Part shown: piece after piece, positions 48,167 to 64,000 of the stretch
Layout: each line of letters starts with the position of its first letter
Position numbering within the stretch: the first letter of the stretch is position 1
NCBI RefSeq assembly: GCF_000002865.3
Contig: NW_001865073.1
Location: forward strand, 206,780-270,779
Reading direction: 5' to 3'
Source of the DNA: Monosiga brevicollis MX1
Taxonomy: Eukaryota > Opisthokonta > Choanoflagellata > Craspedida > Salpingoecidae
DNA length: 64,000 nucleotides
Notes under the pieces: model-generated
The model's database searches: none
The model's input: only the letters and a program-made list of their open reading frames with translations
Told to the model about the DNA's origin: nothing
Program-made: the position numbers and the translations under genes

Positions 48167-51100
48167 ATGGAGAGCCAACAACGGGATTATGAGGAGGAGA
48201 TTCGGGACGCGTGCCGTGCCATCTATGGCAGTACGGTGTACGAGCGCAGGCAGGGAGGACAGCGTCTACGAAGCCTCTTCGATGATCGTGCCGTCCTGAG
48301 ACACCTTGATGAAAACACTTTGGATATGGAGCACGCCACCGTTGGCTGGCCCTACATCGTGACGCACGTGATAGATGCGGCCGCCGAAGACATCAAGCAA
48401 TGGCAAAAGCGGCTCGCCCAACGTCGCACCAACTCCCAAGCTGCCCTGGAAATCCTATCCTTGCTCTCCGATGTCCTGCTCAAGGCCGACGAGCGGCAAC
48501 ATCTACATCAAGATTGGATGCTGCGCACCGCCTACAAGACTGGCCTCAAGACCATGAAGAACCCAGCTGCATTTCTGCTCGGCTTTTTTAGTCACGACAG
48601 CGAGCCCGAATATGCGGCGCTTCTCAAGCATCACGGCGCACAGCTCCTCAACATATTAAATACACGCATCCTCAACATCCATCACTATGCCGATCGATGC
48701 AGTACCAAGCTCGTCATGCACACCGTTCGCTACATCACCCGCATGTTGAGCTACGATGATCGGGCTCAGCCTAGCCTGGAGTCCATGTACACCATTCGTG
48801 ACTCCCACTGGCAATTTCTCGTCTGGACACTCTCCCAAGCTCCAGAGCGTCTCAGCGAGGCCCTGGTACAACAAAACCTCATGCTGGAGGTGGAGTCCTT
48901 CCTTGGCGACTGTCTCATTGCTCTACAAACACCGGGACTTGTCCATGCTCGGGGCGCCCGGGGTGCCGCATCTGCCATTGGCGGTGCTCTTGAGAGCACG
49001 CTGGCTTACGCCGAGCTGCTGGGGCGAGCTTCACAGGGTAGCCTTCTGAGGTTCATCGGGCAGCATGCCCAGAATATCGCGCCTCTTGTGAAGCAGTCTC
49101 GTCGTGCTGCTAGCGCCGTCGTGGCGTTGTGGCGACTCGGCTTTGTTGCGCGCAACTGTATCTTCGGTCTGACCGTAGATAAATTCACGCTGGACACCCT
49201 TTGGCGACCTGCCCTCGCACACTTGCAGTCACAGCACTTTTCGTCGCTGCATCATGCCAACAGCATGACGCCCTGGGTCCAAGTGATTGTCGATGCCGTA
49301 CATCTGGCCGATGAGAGCGGAACAAAAGAGCGCGAGGCTGCACCAGATCAGGCACCACATTTTTGGTCTTCTTGCCTGGCCGCCTTGACAGAAACCGATC
49401 GGCGCGTCCCTTTCATGCTATGTGCTCGAGCCATGTGCCAGCGCCATCCAGATCACCTGTGGCGACACGCCGGCGCTTTAGTCCCGGCCCAACTCATTGC
49501 GAACCTGTCAGCAGTCATTCAGCACCAGCCCAGCAATGAGCAATTTTGGGCGCTTCAAGCGCTCCAGGCCATGCTCACGGCCGCGGCCAAGCAACAAGCT
49601 GCCGAGTCCGGGTCTAGGTGTGCAGGCCTGCAGGCCTTTTGCGGCAGTCTGGATGATTGGCAGCCTATTTTAACATTGATTGAGCAACGACTTCAAATGC
49701 ATGGCCTCAACGATGATCAACGCACACAACTTTATGACGTACTCTGCCTTGCCACAGAGGTGGTGGGTGCGAATGCTCGCAGGATGGCTGCCAAAGTTGT
49801 ACAGACCACCCTGGATCGTAAAGGGCTCGAGCACAGCCTTGTAAACGGACAATATCTCGCCATTCTGCAGCAACACGCATCATTGACCCTCGGCGAAGGT
49901 AACAGGACAAAACATAATACCATTATTTCATTCGCAATGCTTCACTCTGCATGCAAGCCTCGAGCTACCCCAGTCCTTCTCACTTGTGTATGCTTGCGAC
50001 TTTGTAAACAACCACCCCCACCCCCAGGAGACAATTTGTGCCACATTGTAAAGCAGTTGACCACCCATCTGGATCCCTTGGCTGTATCAAGTCTCAGTCA
50101 GATTGGCAGTCGTGTGAGGTCCGTTGCTTGCTCTACGACTTGATTTGCCTTTTTTTTTTATTTATTTTGTTTTCTGTTGCAAGCTAACATATTGCATTTG
50201 ATCTCGGTGTCCTTTGTAGCGGGGTTGGACTTGCCATTCTTGGGTTCTGCGGTCAACAGCTGAGCATCTACGACCTGCCGACGAATGTCTCGAAAAACTC
50301 GGCTGCCCCCACCCCAAATGCACGCTTGGAACGTCTTTACACCCTGAATGACCATCTCGCACCCCAGGCAGCCCATGGACACTCTGGCAGGCCCCATTAT
50401 CGCAAGGGTCAATCAACACCCTGTGCTGCGCCTGCGGTTGCATCGCTCAGTGGTGCCCTATGGCTGAGAGCTCTGCAGTGTTTGTCGGATCAAATGTCCA
50501 CGCTGTTGCCCGACGATGAACCAGATTTGCTCACCTCTCGTGAGACCACCTTCAAAACCACCGCATCAAAAGCAGCCTGCGTTGCAAGTTCTGTCAAGGC
50601 GTTGTCGAAGACGAAACCGATTGCTCGCGTGTTGTTGCAGTTGCTAGTTTGGGTGCGGGTCTATTCTTGGCCAGCTACGGGCTGCCTCGCTGATCATAGT
50701 GCCAATCTTGAAGGCATGCGCACAACCTTGGCGCGTGCAGCTAAGCACCTGGAGGACTGGATCAGCACGATGTCATCCGACACCTTGGTGACAGAGCGTC
50801 ATTGGGTGCAAGCACTGGCTCTGCTGCATGTGCAAGATGTGACACAGGTGGCGGCGTGGCGAGGCACATACGACCCTTTGCAGCCTCCCAAACAAGAGCC
50901 AAGCACTTCTACACCGAACGGAACTTCCATGTACTTTGATCAAACACAATGGCCGAAGTGGCTCCAAAAGCTTGCAGCTACGCTCACTCATGCACTCGCT
51001 TCTCGACTTCACGACATCATGACTCTTCAAGACGAAGCCACGGCCATGTTCAATGCCATCCCGGCTTCGCAACCACAGCTTGACCCAGAGCTGGATATTG

Positions 51101-52884
51101 TCATTTCAGGTGCGTGGCCCTTGACGATTGCATAAACAGCGAAAAGGCTCAGGCAGGAAGCGAGGAAAGATGAAAGGGAAAGGAGTTGCGTGCCGTCTCA
51201 CGCAAAGTATTTATAGGCGAAGATTCGGACGTACCACCGCACGCTATACGCCAAGCATCCCTGACTCCTCGACACCCGACTGAAGCACTACAGTTGGCAA
51301 CACTCGATGTGTTGCATGCCTGGCGTTGTTCTGCCATTTTTAGCGGCCACGCTCAGGAACTAGCCGACCACATCATTCAAACCCTTATCGAAGTGGGCTT
51401 GGACGATGAAGAAGCGCCTGTCAATGTGACCGTGTGCATCAGTCGCAGCCTTCTCATGCATACGTTTCCTAATGAGGCCCGGCGAACGGAGGTCGCCTTG
51501 AAAATTCTGCACTGTGTAGCCCTCGGGGAAGAGTCGCTATTGGACGACACCTTTGAACCGAACATGATCAGCACCCTTTTGCAACTCCTGGCTCTCGCAG
51601 TTCCACATGTCATTCGAGCTTCTACAGAGCCGGGGGCGGCGCCTGATCTGAAGATGGCGCTCAACGAGTTTAAGCAGCGCTTTTTTGCCAATAAACGTTT
51701 TTGGCGCAGTGCCCTCAAATCCCAGCGCAGCAAACTGGGTCCCGCCGAGCGTGTTGCCGTTGTCGAGGTGCTGGCAAAATGTGTGCAAGCAGATCCGGTT
51801 CGACGTTGGTTGCCAGCTCAAGGCGAGACTGAAGTGCGACCTTTGGCAGAGCTGGCCGCCGTGTCACGCGACAAAAATGCCGAAGTTCGACTGCGTTGTG
51901 CATCAGTGCTAGCTGAGCTCGTTGGTCAACTGCCTTTGCCTTTTGCCGATGAACTGATTAAAGAGGTGAGGTCATGCCGACTGGTGGCACAGACTGCTGC
52001 TTTGTCTGCTGCGTCTCGCACTGACTTTGTTCCCCCAGCCCTCACATTTTCCCGTTTATGCCTCTCACCTTGTGTGTCTTTGCCAGATATGCCGTCAGCA
52101 AAAGCCTTTGCTAAACTTGAGCAATGGTGAAGCCATAGACGATTTGCCGTTCATCTACATGGGCGAGGAATGCCCTGAGAACGACTTGCGGTACAAGCAC
52201 ATCATTCGCATGTACCGCATGTCTGCGAGCGTCACCTTTGCCAAACTACTGCCTCAGGCTCCACAGCGCCACTGCGAGCTTTTATATTTTGTTGTTGGGC
52301 TTGGCCGTGGGCGTCTGAGCCGTTTGGTGGAGAGGCTGCTGGCTTGGCTGGGACGAGAATGGGCCTGCTCACCCGAGGCCATTGTTCGAGCCAATGCCCA
52401 GTATCTCTTTTGTCGCTGGATGGAGCATAACCTCTGCTTTGACGTGCTGGCTGACACGCCTGAGTGGCGTACACCATTCCTGACCTTTCCTGTCTGGCTC
52501 CTCCGCGACTGCTCCGGTGTGGAATGCTGCAAAACTATCGAGGTTTGCCCGGCAGCCTGCACATGGTTGATGCGTGATATTTACGTCGTGCCGCTTACGC
52601 TGTTGCCTCGGCCCCCGCGCTTTAGCTATTTGCGGAGCGACGAGCAGAGCCGCGTTCACAACGCTATGCGTCGTTGATACTCCCAGCCTTTCGAGCCTTT
52701 TGCCTCGAGTTTCGTCCTCAACTGTTGGCCGCCATCATGGTGCGAGGGCGGGAAGCAGAAATTCAGCCCATGTGTGCTGCTCTTGCAGAGCTGACCCAAA
52801 CCGAGTACGTGCTCAACCCTTTAGTCTATGTTCTGCTAATTGTCCGGATGCCTGAGGAACGCAAGTGTTTTGTTAGCCGTTGCT

Positions 52885-52944
<60 letters not shown>

Positions 52945-55900
52945 GAGAGTTGGCTTGCTTGGGACGGATTGGGGTCATGCCTCCTCACACCACCACGATC
53001 TCTGCTCAAACATTAGCGTGCCAGCTATGGCCCGCGCCTGTTTTCAACGCCTCTCTGCCATTGTTTATACAGTCTCGGATGAGCGCAGTGCTATTTTTAG
53101 CCGCGTTCTGCCCAAGCTACTCGACGTAGCTGAGGGCGAGCCACGGCGTATGCTTCAAAAAAGCATTCCCGCCGTTGTGCGCCACGTCATCCAGCTGGTG
53201 GCCTGGGACAACGATGATGGGCTTCTTCCGCAAGGCACAGCACGAGTCCCGCTTTTGATGGCTCCCTTGATCTCTTGCAGTGCCGACATCGCGTGTTCCA
53301 TCAAAAGCAAACTTGACACAAGCTCGTCGGATACAGCGAGTGACCTATTTCGGAAAAGTATTCCTACTCTAGCGCAAATCATGGCAGACACTGCAGACCG
53401 CATTCTTCAGGCGTTTACTGTGGCTCACCTGTTGGATGCCTCCCTGCACTTGCATTTTGTCTGCATTCAAAGCAACCTGGGGCTGCACCGTCTGCTCTTT
53501 GACAAAGGACCTCGTGTGGTGGGCCCAGACGTGATTTTCCTTGCCGTCAGCGCCATTGAAGCTCTCGTGCGCCATCGCTACTGGCCAGCCATAGCCGCCG
53601 TAGCCGGTGCCCGCTGTGCGGAGCTACTGGACTCTATCATGTTGTTGGCCATCTCGAATTGGACAGATAAAAAACCTGCCCGGCCCAGTCGAAGTACCCG
53701 AACGAGCTCGAGTTCGTCCGGCACGAGCTCACCCAGCAAACAAAGAATCGCGGGCGTTGCTGAGCGCACGTGGGTGCCCACGCTGGCACTTCGCGTCTAC
53801 TACTGCATGTTCGACTTGCTGCATTCACCGGGGGTTGACAACGAGACGGAAAAGATCTGCGCCAACTTGTCCAAGGAACTCTTTGATGCTGGCCACGCCG
53901 CTGGTGATCTTCTGCGTAATGATTTTGGTGTACTTTCCATGCTTCCTCTGGTTCCAGAGCGAGCGGCCTTGCATCAAGCCCGTGAAGCTCACATGACGTT
54001 GAAGAGATCAATCACGTCGCGCTCTTTGGCCACTCAGCAGTTTGTGAGTCTCACCCAGCTGTATGGGCTCGAGCAACGAGGCCTTTCAGAGTACATCAAG
54101 CTTCTTCAAACGGCAGTCGGCGCCATCGACTCTGGGTTGCAGTATCAGCTTCTGCAGATTTTGCTCGGGCACCAAGCCGCGCGGCGGCCCAGGCCAGCGC
54201 CCGAGCCAGCCACACTTGCACGCTGCCTTGCATTTCTTCAACCAGCCACCATGACCTTCGCCGGTTGGCCCATGAAACAAATGCCCACCGTCATGCCGCG
54301 GGAGTTGTCGAGCGTTTGCTCTTCGCTACTGGTCCACACATTCAAGGTTCTTTGGGACTCAGACAGCCTTGCTGGTGTGAGTGCCAGCCGCGTCGTTGCT
54401 GCCTTAATCCGCTTAGCTGCTTGTCCCTCGGTTATACTGCAGTCCCGTGACTCGACAACCAGAGATCGTCCAGCCGACCCAGCCATATCTTCGACTTGGG
54501 ATCGCCTTCGCTTTTTTCGACACCGGCGTGATACAACTCAAGTCAATAAAATCTTGGACTCGCAGTGGCTTGGATTAATGGCGCACTTTCCAGCCACTCT
54601 TCGCCCGGCACTTGCCGACCCCGTGCTGGCCTCTTTCAATCCCAAATTATGGAGCCAAGGTGATGAACCCTTTGATGTGTGGATTCGGACCCGCGTGAGC
54701 TGCCTTGTTGCTGCTGCGATGCATTTGCGTTGGGCTGAGGAGGAGAGCCCCCTCGCTGCTTTTGCGTGTATCCTTGACCTGGTGGCTCTCAGCTCGGGCC
54801 TGGCTCGTGACATTTTTCCGCTGGTATTGCAAGTGCAACTTCTCCATGACCCCCACCACAACACGCGGTCTGGCGTTTCGCGGTGTATTGCAGCTGTGTT
54901 TGCAGGCCTATTAGCAAATGATACCCCAATGCTTCGTGAGCGAGCTGCTTTCGTATTAGAGGTCCTGGAGTGGCTGCGCAACACTGACCACCCTGAGCGC
55001 ACTGCAGGCATGGGTGCACCGCCTCATAAGCGAGCCAAACAAACGATACCCACCAACGAGTTTTGGGACCGCCTTTCATGGCTGGACATTGACTTTCGGC
55101 AAGCAGCACAGGTCGCCCGCGTCCTCGGGTTGCAGCCTTTGAGCGTGCTTTATCTTCAGCTTGCATTAGAGGTCGAGCATGTCGAGCCGCTCCACGCCAG
55201 CTTCCTCAACACAGCCTCGGCCAGTCCCAACGCCATCGCTGCCAACAGCACGCCGTGGACCACATGGTTGACAGCTATAGATCGAGACCTCCTCTTCCAG
55301 AGCTACCGCCTGATGTCACAACAAGATGACCTCCTGCATGTTGCCAATCCCATGCGACAGATGGATCGAGTCGGCTACTTTGCTGCGCTAGGTCAGGACC
55401 TGCTCTCTGCAGGCGCTCTGCAGCGCCTGCAGCGAGAGTCGCCCTCTCCACAGCATGTGCAAGAGACGGCTTGGGCTCTGCAGCGTGTGGGCTTTACCTT
55501 GCCCGCCGATGCACTGATGCAGCAAGTGACTGACCCACAAGCGGTCGGCTATCGCTCTCGCCGAGCTTGGGAGCAGGCTCAGTGGGCTTCCGATCCCGTG
55601 AAAGAATTGCTTCAGGCGCCCGACGACTCGCATTTGGACGGGACCATTTGCCGTCTGCTAACGGCTGTCGCAAATGGCGCTCCCCACAAGACCATCGTGG
55701 AGGTCGGGCAAGCCTCCGAGTTACAGCGACTCTTGGATGTGACTTCCGGCCTCAATGTTGCCATTCTGCCCATCGTCGGGCACATGGCCCTACTACACGA
55801 ACTGGCCACACTGCTTGACGGCCAACTTGTTCAGACACCGTTCAGCGAGGCGTACTCTGATCTGCCGCATCAAAGCCTGCGCCTGCGCTCGCGCCTTGCG

Positions 55901-58900
55901 CTTGCAGCGATGGCTGGGCCCAACCCAAATCTTGACATTCTCTCAAAGGGCTACGCTGAGTTGGTTCAGGTTTTGCGGGAGCACGGCCGCTTTCATGATG
56001 CCCTGGCCGCCACTGAGGACTGGCGCCGCATGGAGGCCCGGACCGGTCCCTCGGGCTGGCAAATCCCCTTTGGCTGGCTGATTCAACAGGCCGAGTGCTA
56101 TTGGGATCTGGGAGCAACTCAGCTTGCGATCCGCCTTGTTGAGCATGCGCTCGACGATAAGGACTACAGACCCGCAATGACCGCCAGTTGCCAGGCACAG
56201 GTGCGTGATCTCAGCGCACAAGCACAATCTCAACTCAGAAGGGCTATGATTTCAAAACCACCCTATCGCACTGGGCCGGTGGGCATGTATGTCTAGGCCC
56301 TGACCTTTTTGGGAAGCAAGTACGGCCAGCTACAAGCCAAGGCCCCTGAAGTCCTTGTGAATGAGGTGTTTCAGAAGGCCATCGCTGCCAGCACTGAGAG
56401 CACTGATGCAAAGGTTTGAAGTGATGCCTCGCAGTCTAAATGAAGAACTGGCTCTTGATGGTTTTCGGACTTGGTACCTCTGGCTAAGTGCCCATGTCTG
56501 TTCGCTTCCCTTTTTGACTCTGCTACCTGCCCCCGTCCGAGAGCGTTAGGACAATTGCCGGGCCTATCGCGAGCTGGCTCTTTACGCTAACCGCCAGTGC
56601 CAAGCGATGGCGCCCTATTCGGCCGACGTGCATCAGGAGCGCATTGAAAGCGAAAACAAGCTTTTAAAAACTCACCGGCCGGATGTCGCTCAGCTCTCCA
56701 AAGAGGAAGCGCGGCGTGTCGCCCGACGAAAGGTAAGTTTCCCAGCCCCGTTCCCTGACCCGGGTGTTTTGGCACGTCAACATACAGAAAAGTGCCTATT
56801 TTGTTTACCCTTCTTACTGTCTCATACGGCGCGGCTGCAGCGCCAAATCGAGTGGGATAGAGGCATGCTTCAGCGCCGCGAGCAGCTCCGCCAACAGCTT
56901 TTGTGCCACGCGGCCACTGGATATTGCCATGTTCTGGCGTATGATGCCGAAGAACACGAATGTGCGTTTCGACTATGCTCCCTTTGGCTTGACAACTGCG
57001 ATAACGCAGACGTGCAAGCAATATTGGAACGATGGACCGGCATGCAAGATACACACGCTCAGCTACCAGTACAGGTCTGGGCGGGCTTCCTAGATCAGCT
57101 CTCGGCACGGTGAGTTGTATGAGTTGGAGCGCTGCATCGAGAGGCGGCGCCGTGAATTTGCAGGTTACTGCGCTTTTACAATCACACTCGGCTCATTTCA
57201 CGCTGTTGTATGGGGACACATAGACTTCAAGGCCAACAAGATTTCGGCTCGGCTCGGCGTTTTCAGGAGCTTCTGGAGCACGTTCTGATTGGTACAAGTA
57301 GCATCTACCCCTACCAAGCCATGTGGAAGCTCAAGCTTCTGAGCGATCCGGTCAGTGCTGCATGGCGCCGGCTATTTCGCCAGTGTTTTGCGCGATGGAT
57401 GTCTCACGAGTTGAAAGGTGGCTTTGCAACACCGGATATCCGAGCAGTTAAGGTGACATCTTTGACCGGTCCCTTTCCTCACTTGCGACCGTGTTTGTTA
57501 TATCATAGACGGGGAGCATGGCTCAAGAACGCAAAGCAAATCGCATTTGGGAGTCGTTACGAAGTCCGTACTTGCACCTGGCAAATTGGCGTGCCCGTGG
57601 ATGCTCAGGCGCTCTCTAATGGTTGGCGGATCATGATGTTGCATAGAGACGGGTGATCGTTTGAGAACGCTGTTGGATGCTTGCGAACGCGTTCACAAAG
57701 CATACCTTAAGGTGAGCCTCAGGGCAGTGCCCGGCACCAGCAGCAGAGAAAGGGTCTTTTAACCGGTATTTTTTACTTCCCCTCCCCCTCCCCCCACCCA
57801 CCCGCCCACCTTTGCATGCAGTTGGCCAGCGTCGACTATGAAAAGAATGTATCTTGGGAGCCGTCAGAATTGAAAGAGCTGTCAGCTTTATTCGGCGACA
57901 TGCATCTTCCCCCAACGGTGCGCAGGCGCCGATACTTTGGCTTGAGCTCCCCGGCACTGGTCTGAATGTGCCTTTATGCCGACTCGTGAACTTAGATGCC
58001 CATTGCCACGGCGAGTTTGCCGCTGCAGCCCTCCTTTGAGGTTGCGCACCTTGAACAGTTTCCAGGATTGGATCACTTTGAGCTATCGCTCTCCTTTGCT
58101 GGGGGTGCAAATCACCCCAAGATTCTAGAATGCCGTGGCTCTGGTAGGTCAGCCTTCGCACCCCACACCGCTTTGACATTTTCACCGCACGACCGATGCT
58201 GCATGATAAGCATTCTGAACGATGGTAACCGTCGTGGTGTGCGTCTTGACTGGCTCCGCTTGCATGCTTCTTTGCGATGGCAGATGGTCGTCTTTATCGA
58301 CAGCTTCTCAAAAACAATGACGACACGCGTCAAGACGCCACCATGCAGCAAGTTTTCTGCCAGCTAAACAGTTGGCTTGCCCGCGACGTCGAGTGTCGTC
58401 GGCGGTTGCTTCACGTTCGCACCTATAACGTGAGTTCCACTGGCATGTGCCGAAGCGTTGTTTGATGGGTCTGTTACGTCACTGGTGCGCGTGCGCTCAG
58501 TCCCAAGGCTTCTCAATTGCCGGCAGGTGGTACCCTTGGGGCGCCGGGTGGGCGTACTTGAATGGGTGCAAAACACGGTTACATTTGGTGATTGCTTGGT
58601 CAACTCCAATAACGCCTTGCACAAACGACACGGTCTTCCCACAGACTGGGACTCGCGTCGCTGCCGCGAGCACATGCATGAAGGCAGGTCTTAGGATGGC
58701 TCTTGTCGCGAGGAACCGGCCACGCAGGGGATTCCGTTCCTCATCCAACTTGTGGCATTTTTTTTTGCTCTGGACCTAGATCACCACCGTGATACAAATT
58801 CGCGCCTGAAAGCCTTGCAAGAAGTGTTTGAGCACTTTCACCCTGTTTTTCGGTGTGTTCAGCACGAAGAGAGGATGGAGTGGAATGATATTCCGGCTGC

Positions 58901-60073
58901 ACGCTCGCGCATAGTCTGATCCACTCATGTGTTGTTGGCTTAGTCGATTCTTTACGGAGAAGTTTGCGGACGCGTACACTTGGTATGACGCCCAAACACG
59001 ATACACACGGAGCGTGGCCGTGGCCAGCATCGTCGGCTACATTCTTGGCCTGGGTGATAGGTATGGTGAAGAATGGAGCATTGCCTGGCCTGTGCTGATC
59101 TGTATAACGTGTACTCGCGTGGTGCAGTTGCAGAGTGCTCATACTATTTGCACCCACCAACGGCAACCCTGGCTCACAGGCACCCCAACAACCTGTTGAT
59201 GGACTCAACCACGGCAGAACTTGTCTTGATCGATCTGGGCATTGCCTTTGAAGGAGTAAGTTGTCGGCCCGCACCAGCGCTTGTCGTGCCTGCCACAAGA
59301 TCGAGAATCTTTTAACCCCATCGTGTGCCATTGCGTAGGGACTTTTGCTCCCGATTCCCGAGCGCGTTCCCTTTCGCCTAACGCGCGACGTCATTGATGG
59401 CATGGGGATCGCAGGCACGGAAGGAACTTTCCGTGCGTGCTGTGAGCTCGCCCTGGGCATGCTTCGCAAAAACGAGGTAAGATTGTGTCGACGACGCTGC
59501 ACATTGCACAGTTGAGTGGGACAAACCTGGTGTGCTCTGCCAATTTCTCACACTTGACCGTCGCTCCCAAAACACGTGTGACGGCGTGGGCACAGGAATC
59601 CGTCATGTCCGTGTTGCAGGTGCTGCTCTTTGATCCTTTGAGTGATTGGTCGATCAAAGTTCGCAAGACGACGCAACACCAAGTGCGCCGCGAAAAGTGT
59701 AAGACCGCTGCTTCTCCATAAGCCACAATGTGGTGAGCTAATACGAGCGGCCCGCGGTGTATCTCAACACGTGCTGTTCCTTAGCCAAGGAACCTGCGGC
59801 CTCGGTCGTGCAAGAAGATAGCACCTCACTCGAAACCTTTGCTGCCCGCCGTGTCTTGTCTCGGGTATGTTCTTCTGACCACGTTAGTATCTGTCCTTTC
59901 CACGCGCAGCTCACGGATGTTGATGCTGTACACACTAGATCCAAGCGAAACTGCGAGGTGTTCATATTGCAACACCATTGGGTCTTGAAGGACACGTGGC
60001 TGTTCTCATCCAAGAAGCCACCGATCTGACCAATCTGGCATCGATATATTCTGGCTGGCAGGCCTGGATTTGA
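48167..60073 (+). CDS. ATM: ATM serine/threonine kinase (PIKK family), complete gene
   Basis: About 24 exons: 48167-49898, 50028-50118, 50220-51109, 51217-51965, 52087-52542, 52626-52864, about 52948-56200, 56297-56413, 56550-56732, 56841-57109, 57164-57452, 57509-57563, 57647-57711, 57822-57917, 57996-58143, 58284-58429, 58527-58683, 58780-58852, 58944-59060, 59180-59255, 59339-59476, 59596-59682, about 59790-59864 and 59939-60073; about 3,210 residues (human 3,056). The N-terminal helical repeats start with a TAN-like segment. The FAT region holds [11 protein letters not shown] (human FRLVSLWFSL). The kinase has [58 protein letters not shown] and LIDLGIAFE; the DLG in place of DFG is the ATM form. 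FATC ends IYSGWQAWI (human LFPGWKAWV). ATM signals DNA double-strand breaks. The 52865-52947 and 59683-59789 junctions are uncertain; the intron at 58684 starts with GC. Confidence 0.92.
52888..52941. repeat. Poly-T run of 54 within an ATM intron
   Basis: Uninterrupted T directly before the AG acceptor region of ATM intron 6, where the polypyrimidine tract is expected. The exact length is unreliable. Confidence 0.9.
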
Positions 60074-60683
60074 AATAGATTCAACGACAGGATTACTGAG
60101 CTAATTGTGTATGCACGCATTCAAACTCTAGTCGGCATGCCATTCAGTGCCGAATATATCAAAAATTACGTGGTATTTTTTCTGCCTTTTTTGTGCATTA
60201 CATGATTATGACCCCCCAGAAAATCTCATGCTGCATACTTGTGACCCTTGAGTTTATATCGAATAATGGTTGCACCAATCGGGAGAAGGCAGCTTCGAGC
60301 CCCGGCGCCCGCGCACAGTTAGTTGCTCAGTGACTGAGACACTTAACTCGAAACTCAGATGAAACCTCGAAGGACAAAGAGCTGAACGAGAGTTTGCGCC
60401 AGCGTTGCAAAAACCATCCCTCTCATTCACAATTATGGTTCAATTATAACACTTGCTACTATTGAAAAGATGCGAGTACACACGCTCGAGCACAGTACAT
60501 GATATTTTTGACACGGCTCGCAACAATTGACTATTCGCAAAGCCAGTTAACATCATGTTTATTCACATGTCAATCAAGTTGCGAGTTGCGCTTGCTGCTC
60601 ATCACCCCGAACAAAGAGTCATTCGTTTAAGCATCTGTGATGCACCGCAAGATCGGCGTCGCGACGTGAACCTCAGGAGTCGT
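60074..60683. other. Intergenic between convergent ATM and tyrosine kinase genes
   Basis: A/T-richer than the genes around it; no supported gene or repeat. Probably the two 3' UTRs. Confidence 0.5.

Positions 60684-64000
<3,317 letters not shown>

Noticed and set aside
52880-52943. Poly-Phe coding continuation upstream of the large ATM exon
   Set aside because: The Phe codons are the 54-base T run, which fits an intron polypyrimidine tract; conserved coding resumes only after the AG.
60240-60370. Possible tRNA-like B-box near GCTTCGAGCCCC
   Set aside because: No matching A-box, acceptor stem or anticodon arm could be folded around it.

Overview
The window reads as nuclear DNA of a unicellular relative of animals, most likely a choanoflagellate such as Monosiga or Salpingoeca. 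This is an inference from gene content and structure: GC-rich genes with many short phase-matched introns, a tyrosine kinase whose tail is full of tyrosine motifs, a C2-WW-HECT ligase, an ATM orthologue, a YAK/DYRK kinase and abundant dinucleotide repeats. There are no operons, no CRISPR array and no rRNA or tRNA gene that I could recognise. I saw no transposon or virus-like element. A run of Ns at 63253-63513 marks an assembly gap. Spliced models below were joined by eye from reading frame, GT/GC-AG boundaries and recalled family sequence; no alignment program was run.

Layout. 0.7-12.6 kb: four apparently intronless genes. These are a heparanase-like GH79 glycosidase (+), a HAD phosphatase (+), and two paralogous, atypical bZIP-like factors (both -) separated by a 4.8 kb gene-poor stretch. 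16.2-25.2 kb: a nine-exon CCDC148-like coiled-coil gene (+), a COX14-like small membrane protein (-), and a Nedd4-type E3 ligase (+, about 16 exons). 25.8-30.8 kb: a tandem acetoacetate-decarboxylase-fold protein (-) and a UBE2K-type E2 enzyme with a C-terminal UBA domain (+).

31-40 kb: a YAK1/DYRK-type kinase (-) and an NPF-motif protein with two PH domains (+). 41-47.6 kb: one uncertain ORF (-), a PIGBOS1-like microprotein (+), a sterol desaturase/fatty-acid hydroxylase family enzyme (-), and an acyl-anchored EF-hand protein (+). 48.2-60.1 kb: a complete ATM kinase gene (+, about 24 exons, about 3,200 residues). 60.7-64.0 kb: a tyrosine kinase (-) whose 5' part lies in the gap and beyond the window.

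The genes form no single pathway. Several are signalling or ubiquitin components (E2, E3, three kinases, PH and EF-hand proteins), as expected of a holozoan genome. The points I find most worth checking are the bZIP-like pair that has lost the invariant basic-region asparagine, the decarboxylase whose second domain has lost its catalytic residues, and three introns that appear to use GC donors.
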